Origin: Kiritimatiellaeota bacterium B1221
GTDB taxonomy: Bacteria > Verrucomicrobiota > Kiritimatiellia > SS1-B-03-39 > UBA6053
Length of the DNA stretch: 64,000 bases
Direction: 5' to 3'
Assembly (NCBI GenBank): GCA_029269125.1
Contig: JARHXX010000001.1
Coordinates: forward strand, 124,001 to 188,000
The stretch's first letter is position 1, and each line of letters starts with the position of its first letter. A model generated the notes under the pieces. It was not told the origin of the DNA. It did no database searches and saw only the letters and a list, made by a program, of their open reading frames with translations. A program made the translations under genes and the position numbers. This document shows positions 1 through 8,110 of the stretch, piece after piece.

Positions 1-257
1 GGAATCCATAAGTACCAATTTTTACGAATGTACACGTCAGATAATGGAGGAAGTTGAAAGCGAAGCACCGCCCAGGTTACCAGAGGATACATGGCGACCG
101 GAACCAACACCAATACCCCGATTTTCACACCGACCCATAAAGGTTCCAAAAAAGGTACCGAACGAAGAAACCGTAAAAGCCCAAAAAGGAGAATCCATAC
201 CATTACCCCGCAAGCCATTCCTTTAAACGTATTGATTATCTTAGAGAGGTAAATCAT
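1..257 (-). CDS. Membrane protein of unknown function, 3' end cut off by the window
   Basis: Reading leftwards from an ATG at 255-257 gives 85 uninterrupted codons that run off the window edge, so the C-terminus is missing. A GAGGA ribosome-binding site (complement of 262-266) sits just upstream. The product starts MIYLSKIINTFKG and has two hydrophobic stretches, at about residues 15-30 and 43-62, joined by a short charged turn, so it is probably an integral membrane protein. It is divergent from the cytochrome bc operon and shares the 258-437 control region with it. I do not recognise the family; a respiratory role would be only a guess from position. The opposite strand is also open but gives a Pro/Glu-rich, unconvincing protein. 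Confidence 0.6.
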   Translation of the reverse strand, partial: MIYLSKIINTFKGMACGVMVWILLFGLLRFLRSVPFLEPLWVGVKIGVLVLVPVAMYPLVTWAVLRFQLPPLSDVYIRKNWYLWI

Positions 258-362
258 GCCGTCCTCGTATGGCTATTTTTCAACCAGTCAACTGTTTGAA
301 GATAAAAAGTAATCCACCCCATGAACATTCCGGTGACAGGGGATAGGTTTGCCCACTTCAAC

Positions 363-390
363 TTGACACGCCCTCCAATCCGTTTATATC
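363..390 (+). promoter_or_regulatory. Likely sigma-70 promoter of the cytochrome bc operon
   Basis: A perfect TTGACA (-35, 363-368) is followed after 16 bases by TATATC (-10, 385-390). It points at the Rieske gene about 48 bases downstream. Nothing else in the 180-base divergent gap stands out. This is a consensus match only. Confidence 0.4.
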
Positions 391-437
391 TCACCTTTAT
401 TATCCTTTATTGAAATCCCGCCTTCCGATTCGTTCGT

Positions 438-974
438 ATGAGCAAAATTCCATCCATCCCCCCGCCTGATCAAACCCGTTTACCCTCCCTCGGGGATCGG
501 AACAAAATGGATACGCAGACTCCCGATATGGATCGTCGGACTTTCCTCTGTTGGATTGCGGGAGGCGCGGTGACCGCGGGTACCTTACTGACTATGGGAA
601 CAGGGGCTTTGCGCTTGTTAATTCCAAATGTGCATTACGGAGAATCTCCCCGCATATTTCTAGATCCGCCGGCAACCTACCCCATAGGTGTCACTTACCT
701 GGAAAAGCACCGGGTCTACCTTGTACGCAATGGCAATCAAATACGCGCCCTCTCAGGGGTTTGCACCCATCTGGGTTGCTCGGTAAATCTGGATGAATCC
801 GGAAGGGGGTTTCATTGCCCCTGTCATGGCAGTCGGTTTGATGACCGGGGAGAAGTCCTTCGCGGCCCCGCAGCACGTTCCCTGCCTTGGCTGCACCTCG
901 AAAGGACTGTGGACGGACGGGTAGTGGTCGACCGCTCCCGCGAGGTCTCTGAATCCGAAGCCATACAGGTCTAG
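438..974 (+). CDS. qcrA: Rieske [2Fe-2S] protein of a cytochrome bc complex
   Basis: This is the Rieske subunit, which takes the first electron from quinol at the Qo site and passes it to cytochrome c. Both cluster boxes are present: CTHLGC at about residues 109-114 and CPCHGS at 127-132. Cys109, His111, Cys127 and His130 should be the ligands, and Cys114 and Cys129 the disulfide. The N-terminal part has a twin-arginine-like segment (DRRTFL, about 32-37) followed by one hydrophobic helix, as expected for a Tat-exported, membrane-anchored Rieske protein. An in-frame ATG at 510 (Met25) would remove a proline-rich leader and still keep the Tat motif, so the start is uncertain. The cytochrome b gene starts one base after the stop. 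Confidence 0.9.
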   Translation: MSKIPSIPPPDQTRLPSLGDRNKMDTQTPDMDRRTFLCWIAGGAVTAGTLLTMGTGALRLLIPNVHYGESPRIFLDPPATYPIGVTYLEKHRVYLVRNGNQIRALSGVCTHLGCSVNLDESGRGFHCPCHGSRFDDRGEVLRGPAARSLPWLHLERTVDGRVVVDRSREVSESEAIQV

Positions 975-975
975 G

Positions 976-2139
976 ATGCCCTCACCTTGGAAAAAATTTG
1001 TTCACTCCGTTTTTCCCCTCGGCTGGCCCCGTAGTCATCGGGAACGTTTACAGGCGGTACGTGGAAACTTGTGGCTCCATGTTTTTCCCGCGCGCGTCCG
1101 GACCGGAAGCCTGCACCCAAAAGCGACGCTGGGTCTCGGCCTGATTACCTTTAATCTGTTTGTAATTCTTTGCCTGAGCGGCGTATGGCTGATGATGGTG
1201 TACACCCCTTCCACCGCGTTGGCCTATCGCGACATGAACGACCTCGCCCATGTGGTTTCCGGGGGACGTTTCTTACGCAATGTGCACCGCTGGGCCGCCC
1301 ACCTGATGGTACTGTTTTGCATTCTCCATTTGATCCGGGTATTCTGCACCGGGGCATATAAAAGACCGAGAGAATTCAACTGGGTTTTGGGTGTCCTCCT
1401 CTTTGGCCTGACTTTAGCTCTTTCCTTTACCGGTTATTTGCTGCCGTGGGATCAACTGAGCTTTTGGGCCATCACCGTGAGCGCGAATATTCTGGACTAT
1501 GTCCCTGTACTGGGCCCCCCCATGCGTCGACTCCTCCTGGGCGGCGAAGAAGTCGGTCAGGCCGCCCTGCTTCGCTTTTACGTTTTACATGTATTCGCCT
1601 TGCCAACCGTGGCTTTTCTTTTGATCGCGGTCCATGTGTGGCGGGTTCGTAAAGATGGCGGTCTCGCCTGCTCGGATCCGGAATTGCGGGGGAAAGAGGA
1701 TCCCAATGCAAATACCTATGTGCTCACTTGGCCGCATTTACTTTTGCGACTGATGCTGGTGATGCAGGCCACCTTGATTCTGGTATTCATCTGTGCCCTT
1801 CTCTGGGACGCCCCCCTCCTGAAAATTGCGAACCCTGCCCATCCCCCCAATCCATCCAAAGCTCCTTGGTATTTCCTCGGACTACAGGAAATGGTCTCCT
1901 ACAGCGCTTTCTGGGGAGGATTCTTCATTCCGACTGTATTCGCAGTGCTGCTCCTCCTTCTACCCTACGTCGACAGCAACCCCAAAGGCGCCGGATACTG
2001 GTTCAGCCGCCACCGTCGCTTTGCCATAACCCTCTTTGCAATCATAATATTCAGCTTAGCCCTCCTCACCGTGATCGGACTCTGGTTTCGCGGCACGCAC
2101 TGGACCTGGCAATGGCCCTGGGGAGGTACCCGAATATGA
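976..2139 (+). CDS. qcrB: Cytochrome b subunit of the bc complex
   Basis: This is the di-heme quinol-oxidising membrane subunit, 387 residues, covering both the heme-binding N-terminal half and the Qo-site C-terminal half. The two heme-ligand histidine pairs are visible in helices around residues 104-120 (HRWAAH...LH) and 200-220 (LHVFALP...AVHVW). The second pair has 14 intervening residues, the spacing of b6-type cytochromes. The Qo-site motif that is usually PEWY reads APWY here (in KAPWYFLGLQ), so the glutamate is missing. It is followed at once by the pentaheme cytochrome gene, whose ATG overlaps this stop (ATGA). The subunit assignment is secure; the quinone used is inferred. Confidence 0.93.
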   Translation: MPSPWKKFVHSVFPLGWPRSHRERLQAVRGNLWLHVFPARVRTGSLHPKATLGLGLITFNLFVILCLSGVWLMMVYTPSTALAYRDMNDLAHVVSGGRFLRNVHRWAAHLMVLFCILHLIRVFCTGAYKRPREFNWVLGVLLFGLTLALSFTGYLLPWDQLSFWAITVSANILDYVPVLGPPMRRLLLGGEEVGQAALLRFYVLHVFALPTVAFLLIAVHVWRVRKDGGLACSDPELRGKEDPNANTYVLTWPHLLLRLMLVMQATLILVFICALLWDAPLLKIANPAHPPNPSKAPWYFLGLQEMVSYSAFWGGFFIPTVFAVLLLLLPYVDSNPKGAGYWFSRHRRFAITLFAIIIFSLALLTVIGLWFRGTHWTWQWPWGGTRI

Positions 2140-3158
2140 CCCTACAGTCCCCAGCCAAACTGATGCCCTGGTTTCTTTTGGCAAGCGTAGTGCTTTTTAT
2201 ACTGATGCTGGGGGGAATTGCCCAGGATTCCCAACAGCCTTGGAAATCTTACCAACGCGACTATATTCGAAGAAAAAAGAACAGCGCCCAAACCCCGGCC
2301 GAACAACGCGCGGTCGATCATTTTCGGATGGGCATTCGCCAGATTGAGGTTCCCGAACTGGGGCGGGTCGACCGCTGCACCACCTGCCATTTGGCCATGA
2401 ATCATCCGGACAAGATGGATGCAGACCCGCCCCTTCGCAGGCATCCTCAAATCGGACCTCATTCGTTTGAGGAATTCGGATGTACCGTCTGCCATCGCGG
2501 TAACGGACTGGCCACCAGCGTGGAAGCCGCCCATGGTCTCACGCCCGATGCGGCATCCCCCCTGTTACCCACCAAGTTCGTAAACGCTTCCTGCCTCGCC
2601 TGCCACAATCTCAACGCCCTCCCCGGCGTCCAAAATCTCAAAACCGGACGACAACTCTTCGAAAACAACGGATGTTTGACCTGCCACGCCCTCAACGGCA
2701 CTGGCGGGCAAATTGGCCCCGCATTGGATGGCATAGGGCAAAGACGGGAATGGGACTGGTTCATCCGGCACTTCAAAGATCCCGCATCCGTTTCACCCGG
2801 TAGCGCGATGCCACCCGTACAATTGGCTGATGCGGATCTTGAACTTCTGACCCTGTATGTTCTGAGCTTCGTCGACCCTGTCAGCGACCCCTATTTCACT
2901 TCCAAATGGATCCTCCCCAACCCACAATCCGGACGTGAGCTCTATTTCAGCCGGGGCTGTATAGGCTGTCATCAGCTTGATAACATCGGAGGATCCCTGG
3001 GACCGGATCTCAGCCAATTAGGTTTACGGGGCAAAGCCGCCAGGTTACGGTACGTGCTTGAGTATACTCTCCCGGGCGCATCGATGCCTCACCCCGACCT
3101 GCGTCCGGATGAACGCGAAGCACTGATTGCCTTCCTGCTGGACCTGAACCAGCCCTGA
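2136..3158 (+). CDS. Membrane-anchored pentaheme cytochrome c
   Basis: This 340-residue protein is probably the electron-accepting cytochrome of the bc complex. It has an N-terminal hydrophobic helix (about residues 11-28) with no clear cleavage site, then five CXXCH heme sites: CTTCH at 81, CTVCH at 116, CLACH at 153, CLTCH at 180 and CIGCH at 275. The last two lie in separate class-I-like cytochrome c modules, each with a distal Met candidate (AMPP near 225, SMPHP near 317). The first three form a compact multiheme part. I chose the ATG at 2136 because it overlaps the cytochrome b stop; the frame is open further upstream but lies inside cytochrome b. The gene ends 41 bases before a convergent one. 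Confidence 0.9.
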   Translation: MTLQSPAKLMPWFLLASVVLFILMLGGIAQDSQQPWKSYQRDYIRRKKNSAQTPAEQRAVDHFRMGIRQIEVPELGRVDRCTTCHLAMNHPDKMDADPPLRRHPQIGPHSFEEFGCTVCHRGNGLATSVEAAHGLTPDAASPLLPTKFVNASCLACHNLNALPGVQNLKTGRQLFENNGCLTCHALNGTGGQIGPALDGIGQRREWDWFIRHFKDPASVSPGSAMPPVQLADADLELLTLYVLSFVDPVSDPYFTSKWILPNPQSGRELYFSRGCIGCHQLDNIGGSLGPDLSQLGLRGKAARLRYVLEYTLPGASMPHPDLRPDEREALIAFLLDLNQP

Positions 3159-3198
3159 TCTCAAGTGGCAAAGCATTCCCTGGAGACAAACCCGAAGA

Positions 3199-3957
3199 CT
3201 ACTTCCCGGCCGCGTATTCAGAAGGTTTCATAAACACATACCCTTCCTCACTCAGAAACGCCACAATCTTCACAAACTCGGCGAAGCGTTCTTCCGACCA
3301 TCCATGGGGATGCCCCTGCAACACCAGCGGACTTTGGGGATTCTTCTCAAGGTACTGCTTTTTGAAAAAATTAAAATCCGGAACCGAGGTCGTTTTCTCC
3401 AGGTTTACCGAACGCTTTAAAAGCACTCCGGTATAACCTCCCTCTCTGGCCGCACTCCCATATCCGTAAAGCCAAACTTTTATACCGACCGCTTCCAGAG
3501 CTTTCGCGGTATCCGCATTAATGGCGTTAAATGGCGCCCCGAATGCGGTAAAAACAATGCCCAGCTTTTCTTCACCCAATCGCTGGGTTTGTTCCAGGGT
3601 ATCGACCTGCGCCGCGAAGGGTTCCTGAAATTCGGCAACCTTTTTCCCATCTTTTTCAACCCGTTGATGCGTGAGGCCGTGATTCCAAAATTCAATCCGT
3701 CCGCTTTCCTGTTGACCCCTGATCCATTCACAGAATGCGGGGGTTGCCCGTTTAATATCACGACCAATCATCCCGAAAGAGGCGGTCAGATTGTGTTCAT
3801 GAATATAATCCACCACCCGCTGCCAGTTTTCCGTGGGCACTTCCGTACGGGAAGAAAAGTCATCCAGCTTCAGGATCACCACCTTAGCAGGTTCTTTAGC
3901 GAAAAGACGGGGTATCGCGAGTATGCCCAGTGAAAGAAGTATTGAGAAACATTTCAT
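3199..3957 (-). CDS. Exported polysaccharide deacetylase-like protein
   Basis: A 252-residue protein with a signal peptide (MKCFSILLSLGILAIPRLFA) and features of the NodB/polysaccharide deacetylase fold: LDDF at 31-34, with Asp33 the likely metal ligand, and NHGLTH at 92-97, with His93 and His97 completing a metal triad. GAPFNA further on resembles motif 3, and QGHPHGW near the C-terminus offers the late histidine. The family removes N- or O-acetyl groups from glycans. Its start overlaps the stop of the upstream glycoside hydrolase by 4 bases (ATGA), so the two are co-translated and probably act on the same polysaccharide. The substrate is unknown. Confidence 0.75.
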   Translation of the reverse strand: MKCFSILLSLGILAIPRLFAKEPAKVVILKLDDFSSRTEVPTENWQRVVDYIHEHNLTASFGMIGRDIKRATPAFCEWIRGQQESGRIEFWNHGLTHQRVEKDGKKVAEFQEPFAAQVDTLEQTQRLGEEKLGIVFTAFGAPFNAINADTAKALEAVGIKVWLYGYGSAAREGGYTGVLLKRSVNLEKTTSVPDFNFFKKQYLEKNPQSPLVLQGHPHGWSEERFAEFVKIVAFLSEEGYVFMKPSEYAAGK

Positions 3958-6488
3958 TTTTTATCCTTCGGTTCGGTTGTGGGGAAATGAGCCTGTGGAA
4001 AGATTTCAACCAGAGTCCGCTTCTGGATACGCAGAGAAACTTCCAGTCCCCCTTGAATAGGACTCAACTTAACCGGCACCTCCTGCTTTCCAGCCCGCGC
4101 GATGGCCGACCAGGAATCTTGTGGAGAAGCCGGGATTCGGAGCGTCACTTCCCGGGCGTACAAATTGCTCTCTGCAGGATTCACCACAAAGCCTATCCGG
4201 CCGTCCGGATATTCGGAACCGGCAAAATAAATTCCCTGCAACGGTACAACCCCGTCACCAGGAACCATCGACACATCCAAGCGGCGGGCACCCGGCTGGG
4301 CGATACTGACATAATCTTCAAACACGACGCCCGATGGACGCGGTTTTCCCTGTTCATTGTACATGCCGAAATGATGAGCATCCCCTCCGCCATGGAAAGT
4401 GGATAACTTTGCCAAATCTCCGTGCAACAAACGGGCGATCGCTATGTTCAACGCCGAAGCCTGGCGCGCCTCAGACCAGCCGCTTTTGAACCATTCCGCA
4501 TCTCTCCATACGAAACCGGATTCATTACAGTAAATTTCGAGATCCTCTCCTGTGGCGTATAACATGCCCTGCACTTTTCCGTACACAATATCCCAACTCA
4601 CCGATTCCGCAGCATAGGGATGAATGGCAAAAAGATCCAAATCTTTGGCAAAGGGTTGCGCCTGGATCGCACGCACATAATCAGGCTCTGCATGCGCCAG
4701 CCCACCCGTGAGAATCTCCGCATCCGGATCATTTGCCCGGATCACCGGGACCACCGCAGCCAGAAAATCAATGTATTCCTGAAGGGAGCCCCGCCAGAAC
4801 TGTTGAATATCCGGTTCGTTCCAGAGTTCATACACCTCCACCTTGTCCCCGTAGTTTGTCACCACCCATTCCACAATTTCTAAAAACTTCTCCGGATTTG
4901 GCGGCACCGTGCGCGGACGTCTCGCTTTCACCCCGTCTTGATAGCGTTCGGGTGAAATGGCCGCCCACTCCGGGGTTCCCGAAAGCACCAAATTCAACCG
5001 GTCATTGCGGGCGGCATCCCCTTCAATCTTTGCTTTCATCCGGTCCCAGCGCCTTTCATCCCCGGGAGGACCCGCATAACGGCTCGCCGTCCCGGAGCGC
5101 AGGACACTCCAGCGTTGGGAGACTTCAGTCGGGATCGGATGTTTCCCGCTACCCCGGTGATATCCGGCACCCGTCCCCACCCAGCGCTCCGGCGCCGGTT
5201 GGGTGCGGCGCTCCACCTGAACCGCATCCAGATATACCGGTTTGCTGCCGGGATTTTCCAGACACAGTGTCTTGCCCGTGAACGGTACATACAGCACACG
5301 TGTCATTTCCACCGGGACGCCGGAATAACGGTTTACGGTATGGTTACTTTCACCAGAGGGATCATTATACACATACAGTTCATTCATCACATCTTTCCCG
5401 TCAACGCTCACCCGCAATCCGGCATAGGTAGCATCATACGCAAAACGAATGCGTAAATAGACCGGCGCATCCCCTTTGATTTCCGGCAGATCCACTTCCA
5501 CGGATTCTCCCGGCGACAGCCGCGAACCAAGCGGACTGTTTTTTAACTCCGCAGAGGATCCGTTAAATTCACCCCACCTCACCAACACTTCCGCATCCTC
5601 GGGATTCACACTCCCCTCAGTCAGGCGGGTTTGCAGGGGTTCCGGTGCAGGAAGCTCTTCAGGAATCATCACCGCCTGCGCCGGGTCCAGAATTAATTTT
5701 CCCTGATGCAGGTCCACTGCGATCTGAGCCATGGCCGTCAATAACTCCCCACCATGGGACCATCCACCTTCGTTATCAGGATCGGTCAGCTCACGGGAGA
5801 GAGAGATCACCGACCGGGCCCCCTCATTCTCCGCAATAAATACCTGGGGAGTCACCTCAGCGCCGTCCACCCGTTTGGCATCGATCAGCGGATAAAAAAC
5901 GCCCTGATCCAGGGAAACCAGCCACATATGGGACAGGGGTTTTTCTGGAGCCCGCAATTCAGGCGCATAGGATGCCAACAAGGGAGAAACCGCATGCACT
6001 TTGCCCTGATTATGCATCAGCGGATTGTACACATATTTAAATCCGAAATGCCGGTGCAGCTCCGACGTCTGCCAGGCGAAACGGGGTTGCATCGGAGACA
6101 TTTGCCATTTTCCCGAGGCATCAGGTTCAATTGCCACCAACAGCGGCACCCGGCCTCCAACATTCATCAGCACCCCGCCTTCCGAAGTGAAACGCTTAAT
6201 TTCCGGGATGGCTTTACGGGGAACATCACTGCCCTCAAACACAATCACATCCAGCTTATCGGGTGAGAAAATTTCAGGATTCAATAAATCACCCAGCGTC
6301 AGTCGCGAAACCTCAAACCCACACTCTTTCAGCGTTTCGGCCAATTGATCATAGCGGGAAAGTGAAAGAGACAAACGATTATGAATCGTGCCCTCCACCG
6401 GATCAAATACAGCCACCCGGCCTTCCGCAAAAAGCGTCTGGGTTATAAAAAACAAGGTTATTATCCAAATCGGTTTCCAAAGTCTCAT
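3954..6488 (-). CDS. Large secreted clan GH-A-like glycoside hydrolase
   Basis: About 844 residues starting at MRLWKPIWIITLFF, a signal peptide; in-frame ATGs at 6530 and 6521 would add an unlikely polar leader. Three parts are visible. Residues about 25-265 look like a glutamine-amidotransferase-like fold (VIVFEGSDVP, GGVLMNVGG). Residues about 300-425 look like a beta-sandwich, possibly carbohydrate-binding. The third part is a TIM-barrel-like catalytic domain with ELWNEPD, whose Glu (about 558 from this start) is the likely acid/base, and EIYCNESGF, whose Glu (about 656) is the likely nucleophile. This pattern fits clan GH-A families such as GH39 or GH5. It leads the operon with the deacetylase. 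A palindromic operator lies directly after its predicted promoter. The exact GH family and substrate cannot be told by eye. Confidence 0.75.
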   Translation of the reverse strand: MRLWKPIWIITLFFITQTLFAEGRVAVFDPVEGTIHNRLSLSLSRYDQLAETLKECGFEVSRLTLGDLLNPEIFSPDKLDVIVFEGSDVPRKAIPEIKRFTSEGGVLMNVGGRVPLLVAIEPDASGKWQMSPMQPRFAWQTSELHRHFGFKYVYNPLMHNQGKVHAVSPLLASYAPELRAPEKPLSHMWLVSLDQGVFYPLIDAKRVDGAEVTPQVFIAENEGARSVISLSRELTDPDNEGGWSHGGELLTAMAQIAVDLHQGKLILDPAQAVMIPEELPAPEPLQTRLTEGSVNPEDAEVLVRWGEFNGSSAELKNSPLGSRLSPGESVEVDLPEIKGDAPVYLRIRFAYDATYAGLRVSVDGKDVMNELYVYNDPSGESNHTVNRYSGVPVEMTRVLYVPFTGKTLCLENPGSKPVYLDAVQVERRTQPAPERWVGTGAGYHRGSGKHPIPTEVSQRWSVLRSGTASRYAGPPGDERRWDRMKAKIEGDAARNDRLNLVLSGTPEWAAISPERYQDGVKARRPRTVPPNPEKFLEIVEWVVTNYGDKVEVYELWNEPDIQQFWRGSLQEYIDFLAAVVPVIRANDPDAEILTGGLAHAEPDYVRAIQAQPFAKDLDLFAIHPYAAESVSWDIVYGKVQGMLYATGEDLEIYCNESGFVWRDAEWFKSGWSEARQASALNIAIARLLHGDLAKLSTFHGGGDAHHFGMYNEQGKPRPSGVVFEDYVSIAQPGARRLDVSMVPGDGVVPLQGIYFAGSEYPDGRIGFVVNPAESNLYAREVTLRIPASPQDSWSAIARAGKQEVPVKLSPIQGGLEVSLRIQKRTLVEIFPQAHFPTTEPKDKK

Positions 6489-6590
6489 ATGTGCGGGGCT
6501 CCCTTTCAGCTGCGGATTCATGGTATCCAAACCCGAACAGCCAGTAATATTTTAAATAATCTATTGTACTTCAATCAAAATCGAGTCATG

Positions 6591-6606
6591 ATGACTACGT
6601 TGTCAT
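6591..6606. promoter_or_regulatory. Predicted LacI-family operator at the hydrolase promoter
   Basis: The 16-base near-perfect palindrome ATGACTACGTTGTCAT, with a central CG as usual for LacI-family operators, mismatches its own complement at only one symmetric pair. Eleven bases (TACGTTGTCAT) recur in inverse orientation at 9170-9180 upstream of the LacI gene. Here it lies directly downstream of a predicted minus-strand promoter, where a bound repressor would block transcription. Confidence 0.6.
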
Positions 6607-6607
6607 T

Positions 6608-6636
6608 TATGTAATCACCAATACGAAAACTGTCAA
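6608..6636 (-). promoter_or_regulatory. Promoter of the hydrolase-deacetylase operon
   Basis: On the minus strand a perfect TTGACA (complement of 6631-6636) is followed, 17 bases on, by the weak -10 TACATA (complement of 6608-6613). The predicted operator follows one base later. The remaining gap up to 6807 shows no coding signal and must carry the promoter of the divergent lipoprotein gene; I could not pick a convincing one. Confidence 0.45.
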
Positions 6637-6807
6637 ACCTGAAAAAAATAATTAGACATCTCAAAATGGAAGCAGGTGATTTTGCGTATGCGGTCATCAG
6701 TGCTTGGGCCGCGGTGAATGAGTCGCCACGGGGCCTGCCCGCAGACTTCTATTGCTAACAATGTATCAAACGCTCTGCCTTCCCCTGAACCTTACCCCAT
6801 GCATCAT

Positions 6808-7395
6808 ATGAAAAAAACGCCCCCACGTCTCATGACTTTTTTGATCCTGTCCGCCTTCCTGTTCACCCTTCAAGCCTGTGGGCGAAAGAACATTGCAGAA
6901 TCCACCCGGAAGTTGACTCTCAAAGAGAATACGGATGGCGGTGCACTGCTCGCCTCCGCGATTCAGGAAACCATCCCGGAAGGCGGCAGCCTGGTGGTGT
7001 GGGCTGAGGAGAACTCCCCCACGGATCAGGCGCTGCTCAAAGGATTCACCGCAAAACTGGATTCATCCGCATATGAATTAATTCCCTTTTCAGTGGAATC
7101 CTTGATCCTTCCCCCTGAAGCCGTTCGGGAGCGGATGCAAGCCGGTGATCCTGTCCCTCAGTTGACCGAGACGCTTCGCAACGCCACCCCCGAGATTTCC
7201 GCTTTTGTGGTGCTGACCGGTGGCATTCCCGTTCAATCCTCTGCAGATCCGGTTTCCGTTTTCACGGCAGTCCTCACTCAGGACCAGATAGACCGCATGC
7301 CCCTTCCCCCCGAAGTTCGGGGATATGTGCTGCGGGAGCATCCGGTGGATCCGGCGGGAAAAGAGTCTTCGTTACGTCTGGTGACCACTGACTAA
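6808..7395 (+). CDS. Lipoprotein of unknown function
   Basis: The start is taken at MKKTPPRLMTF because a signal peptide with lipobox LQAC follows directly; the frame is open 90 bases further upstream. The mature protein, about 175 residues, is soluble, alternates short beta-like and helical stretches, and has no motif I recognise. A central stretch (SLVVWAEENSPTDQALLKGF) resembles a periplasmic ligand-binding fold, but weakly. It diverges from the hydrolase operon across the shared operator region, so the same LacI regulator might affect it. It is convergent with the pseudopilin gene, 7 bases away. Confidence 0.65.
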   Translation: MKKTPPRLMTFLILSAFLFTLQACGRKNIAESTRKLTLKENTDGGALLASAIQETIPEGGSLVVWAEENSPTDQALLKGFTAKLDSSAYELIPFSVESLILPPEAVRERMQAGDPVPQLTETLRNATPEISAFVVLTGGIPVQSSADPVSVFTAVLTQDQIDRMPLPPEVRGYVLREHPVDPAGKESSLRLVTTD

Positions 7396-7402
7396 GTACA
7401 AA

Positions 7403-8110
7403 TTAATTCAGAAACATATAGTAATCTGTATCCACATACTCCGCAGGTTCCAGCGCTTCGACATGGCCATCCACAAATGAGAAATGCGCCATACCATTGT
7501 GACGCGCTTCGGGGATATAAGCGCCAGTCGGACCAATCAGGGGCGCCCAGTCCAGGGTGGTTTTATCTCCGAACAGAAAAGTGCGGGCGGGATTCTGTAT
7601 TTCCAAAACCGTAATCAGTTCATACCGGGTGGGATCATTCCGCCAGCCCATACTTTTATACGGCTCACCCCAACCCCATTGTTGACGATCAAAGTACCGG
7701 TTCATTCCATACTGAAGCGTCGAGGGACCTTCCGCCGCAATTTTCACGGACGGACAAATAAACATGGATTGGTCACGGTGGCCACTGGTTTGCACATAGG
7801 TATCATGAGACACCCCGGAGAGATAGGCGCCCACATGCCGGATCCAGTCACCATCCACCAGCTTTGATCCCACATAATGATCATCATTGGCCCGCAAGAT
7901 CCCGCCCCCTCTCTCTGAGGCAATCGCCAAAGTCACCGTGGTGAGTTGCCGGAGCTGTGAAAAACATTTCATATCCCGGGACTTTTCCAAGGTTCGGGAA
8001 ATTCCCGGAGAAACCAAAGTGATCAGTAACGCCAAAATGGCAATCACCACCAACATCTCGATCAAGGTGAATCCTGAAACGCATCGGGATGGATTTTGAG
8101 ACGTTTTCAT
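7403..8110 (-). CDS. Pseudopilin-like protein with H-X9-DG-type tail
   Basis: A 235-residue protein with a prepilin-type N-terminus, GFTLIEMLVVIAILALLI (about residues 13-30): a Gly/Phe cleavage site for prepilin peptidase, Glu at +5 of the mature protein, then one hydrophobic helix. The C-terminus carries ARHNGMAHFSFVDGHVEAL, the H-X9-DG-like signature common in expanded Verrucomicrobiota, Lentisphaerota and Planctomycetota families. These resemble type II secretion pseudopilins, but their function is mostly unknown. Its start overlaps the LacI stop by 4 bases, so it is co-expressed with the regulator. That pairing, beside hydrolase genes, suggests a role in handling the same glycan; this is inference. 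Confidence 0.85.
   Translation of the reverse strand: MKTSQNPSRCVSGFTLIEMLVVIAILALLITLVSPGISRTLEKSRDMKCFSQLRQLTTVTLAIASERGGGILRANDDHYVGSKLVDGDWIRHVGAYLSGVSHDTYVQTSGHRDQSMFICPSVKIAAEGPSTLQYGMNRYFDRQQWGWGEPYKSMGWRNDPTRYELITVLEIQNPARTFLFGDKTTLDWAPLIGPTGAYIPEARHNGMAHFSFVDGHVEALEPAEYVDTDYYMFLN

Noticed and set aside
44-226. 60-codon plus-strand frame at the left edge
   Set aside because: Pro/Glu/Lys-rich and without a ribosome-binding site; the opposite strand encodes a plausible membrane protein over the same bases.
1728-2135. In-frame extension of the pentaheme cytochrome by 136 codons
   Set aside because: It lies inside the cytochrome b gene, is Pro/Ser-rich and lacks heme or membrane features; the ATG at 2136 overlaps the cytochrome b stop in the usual coupled manner.
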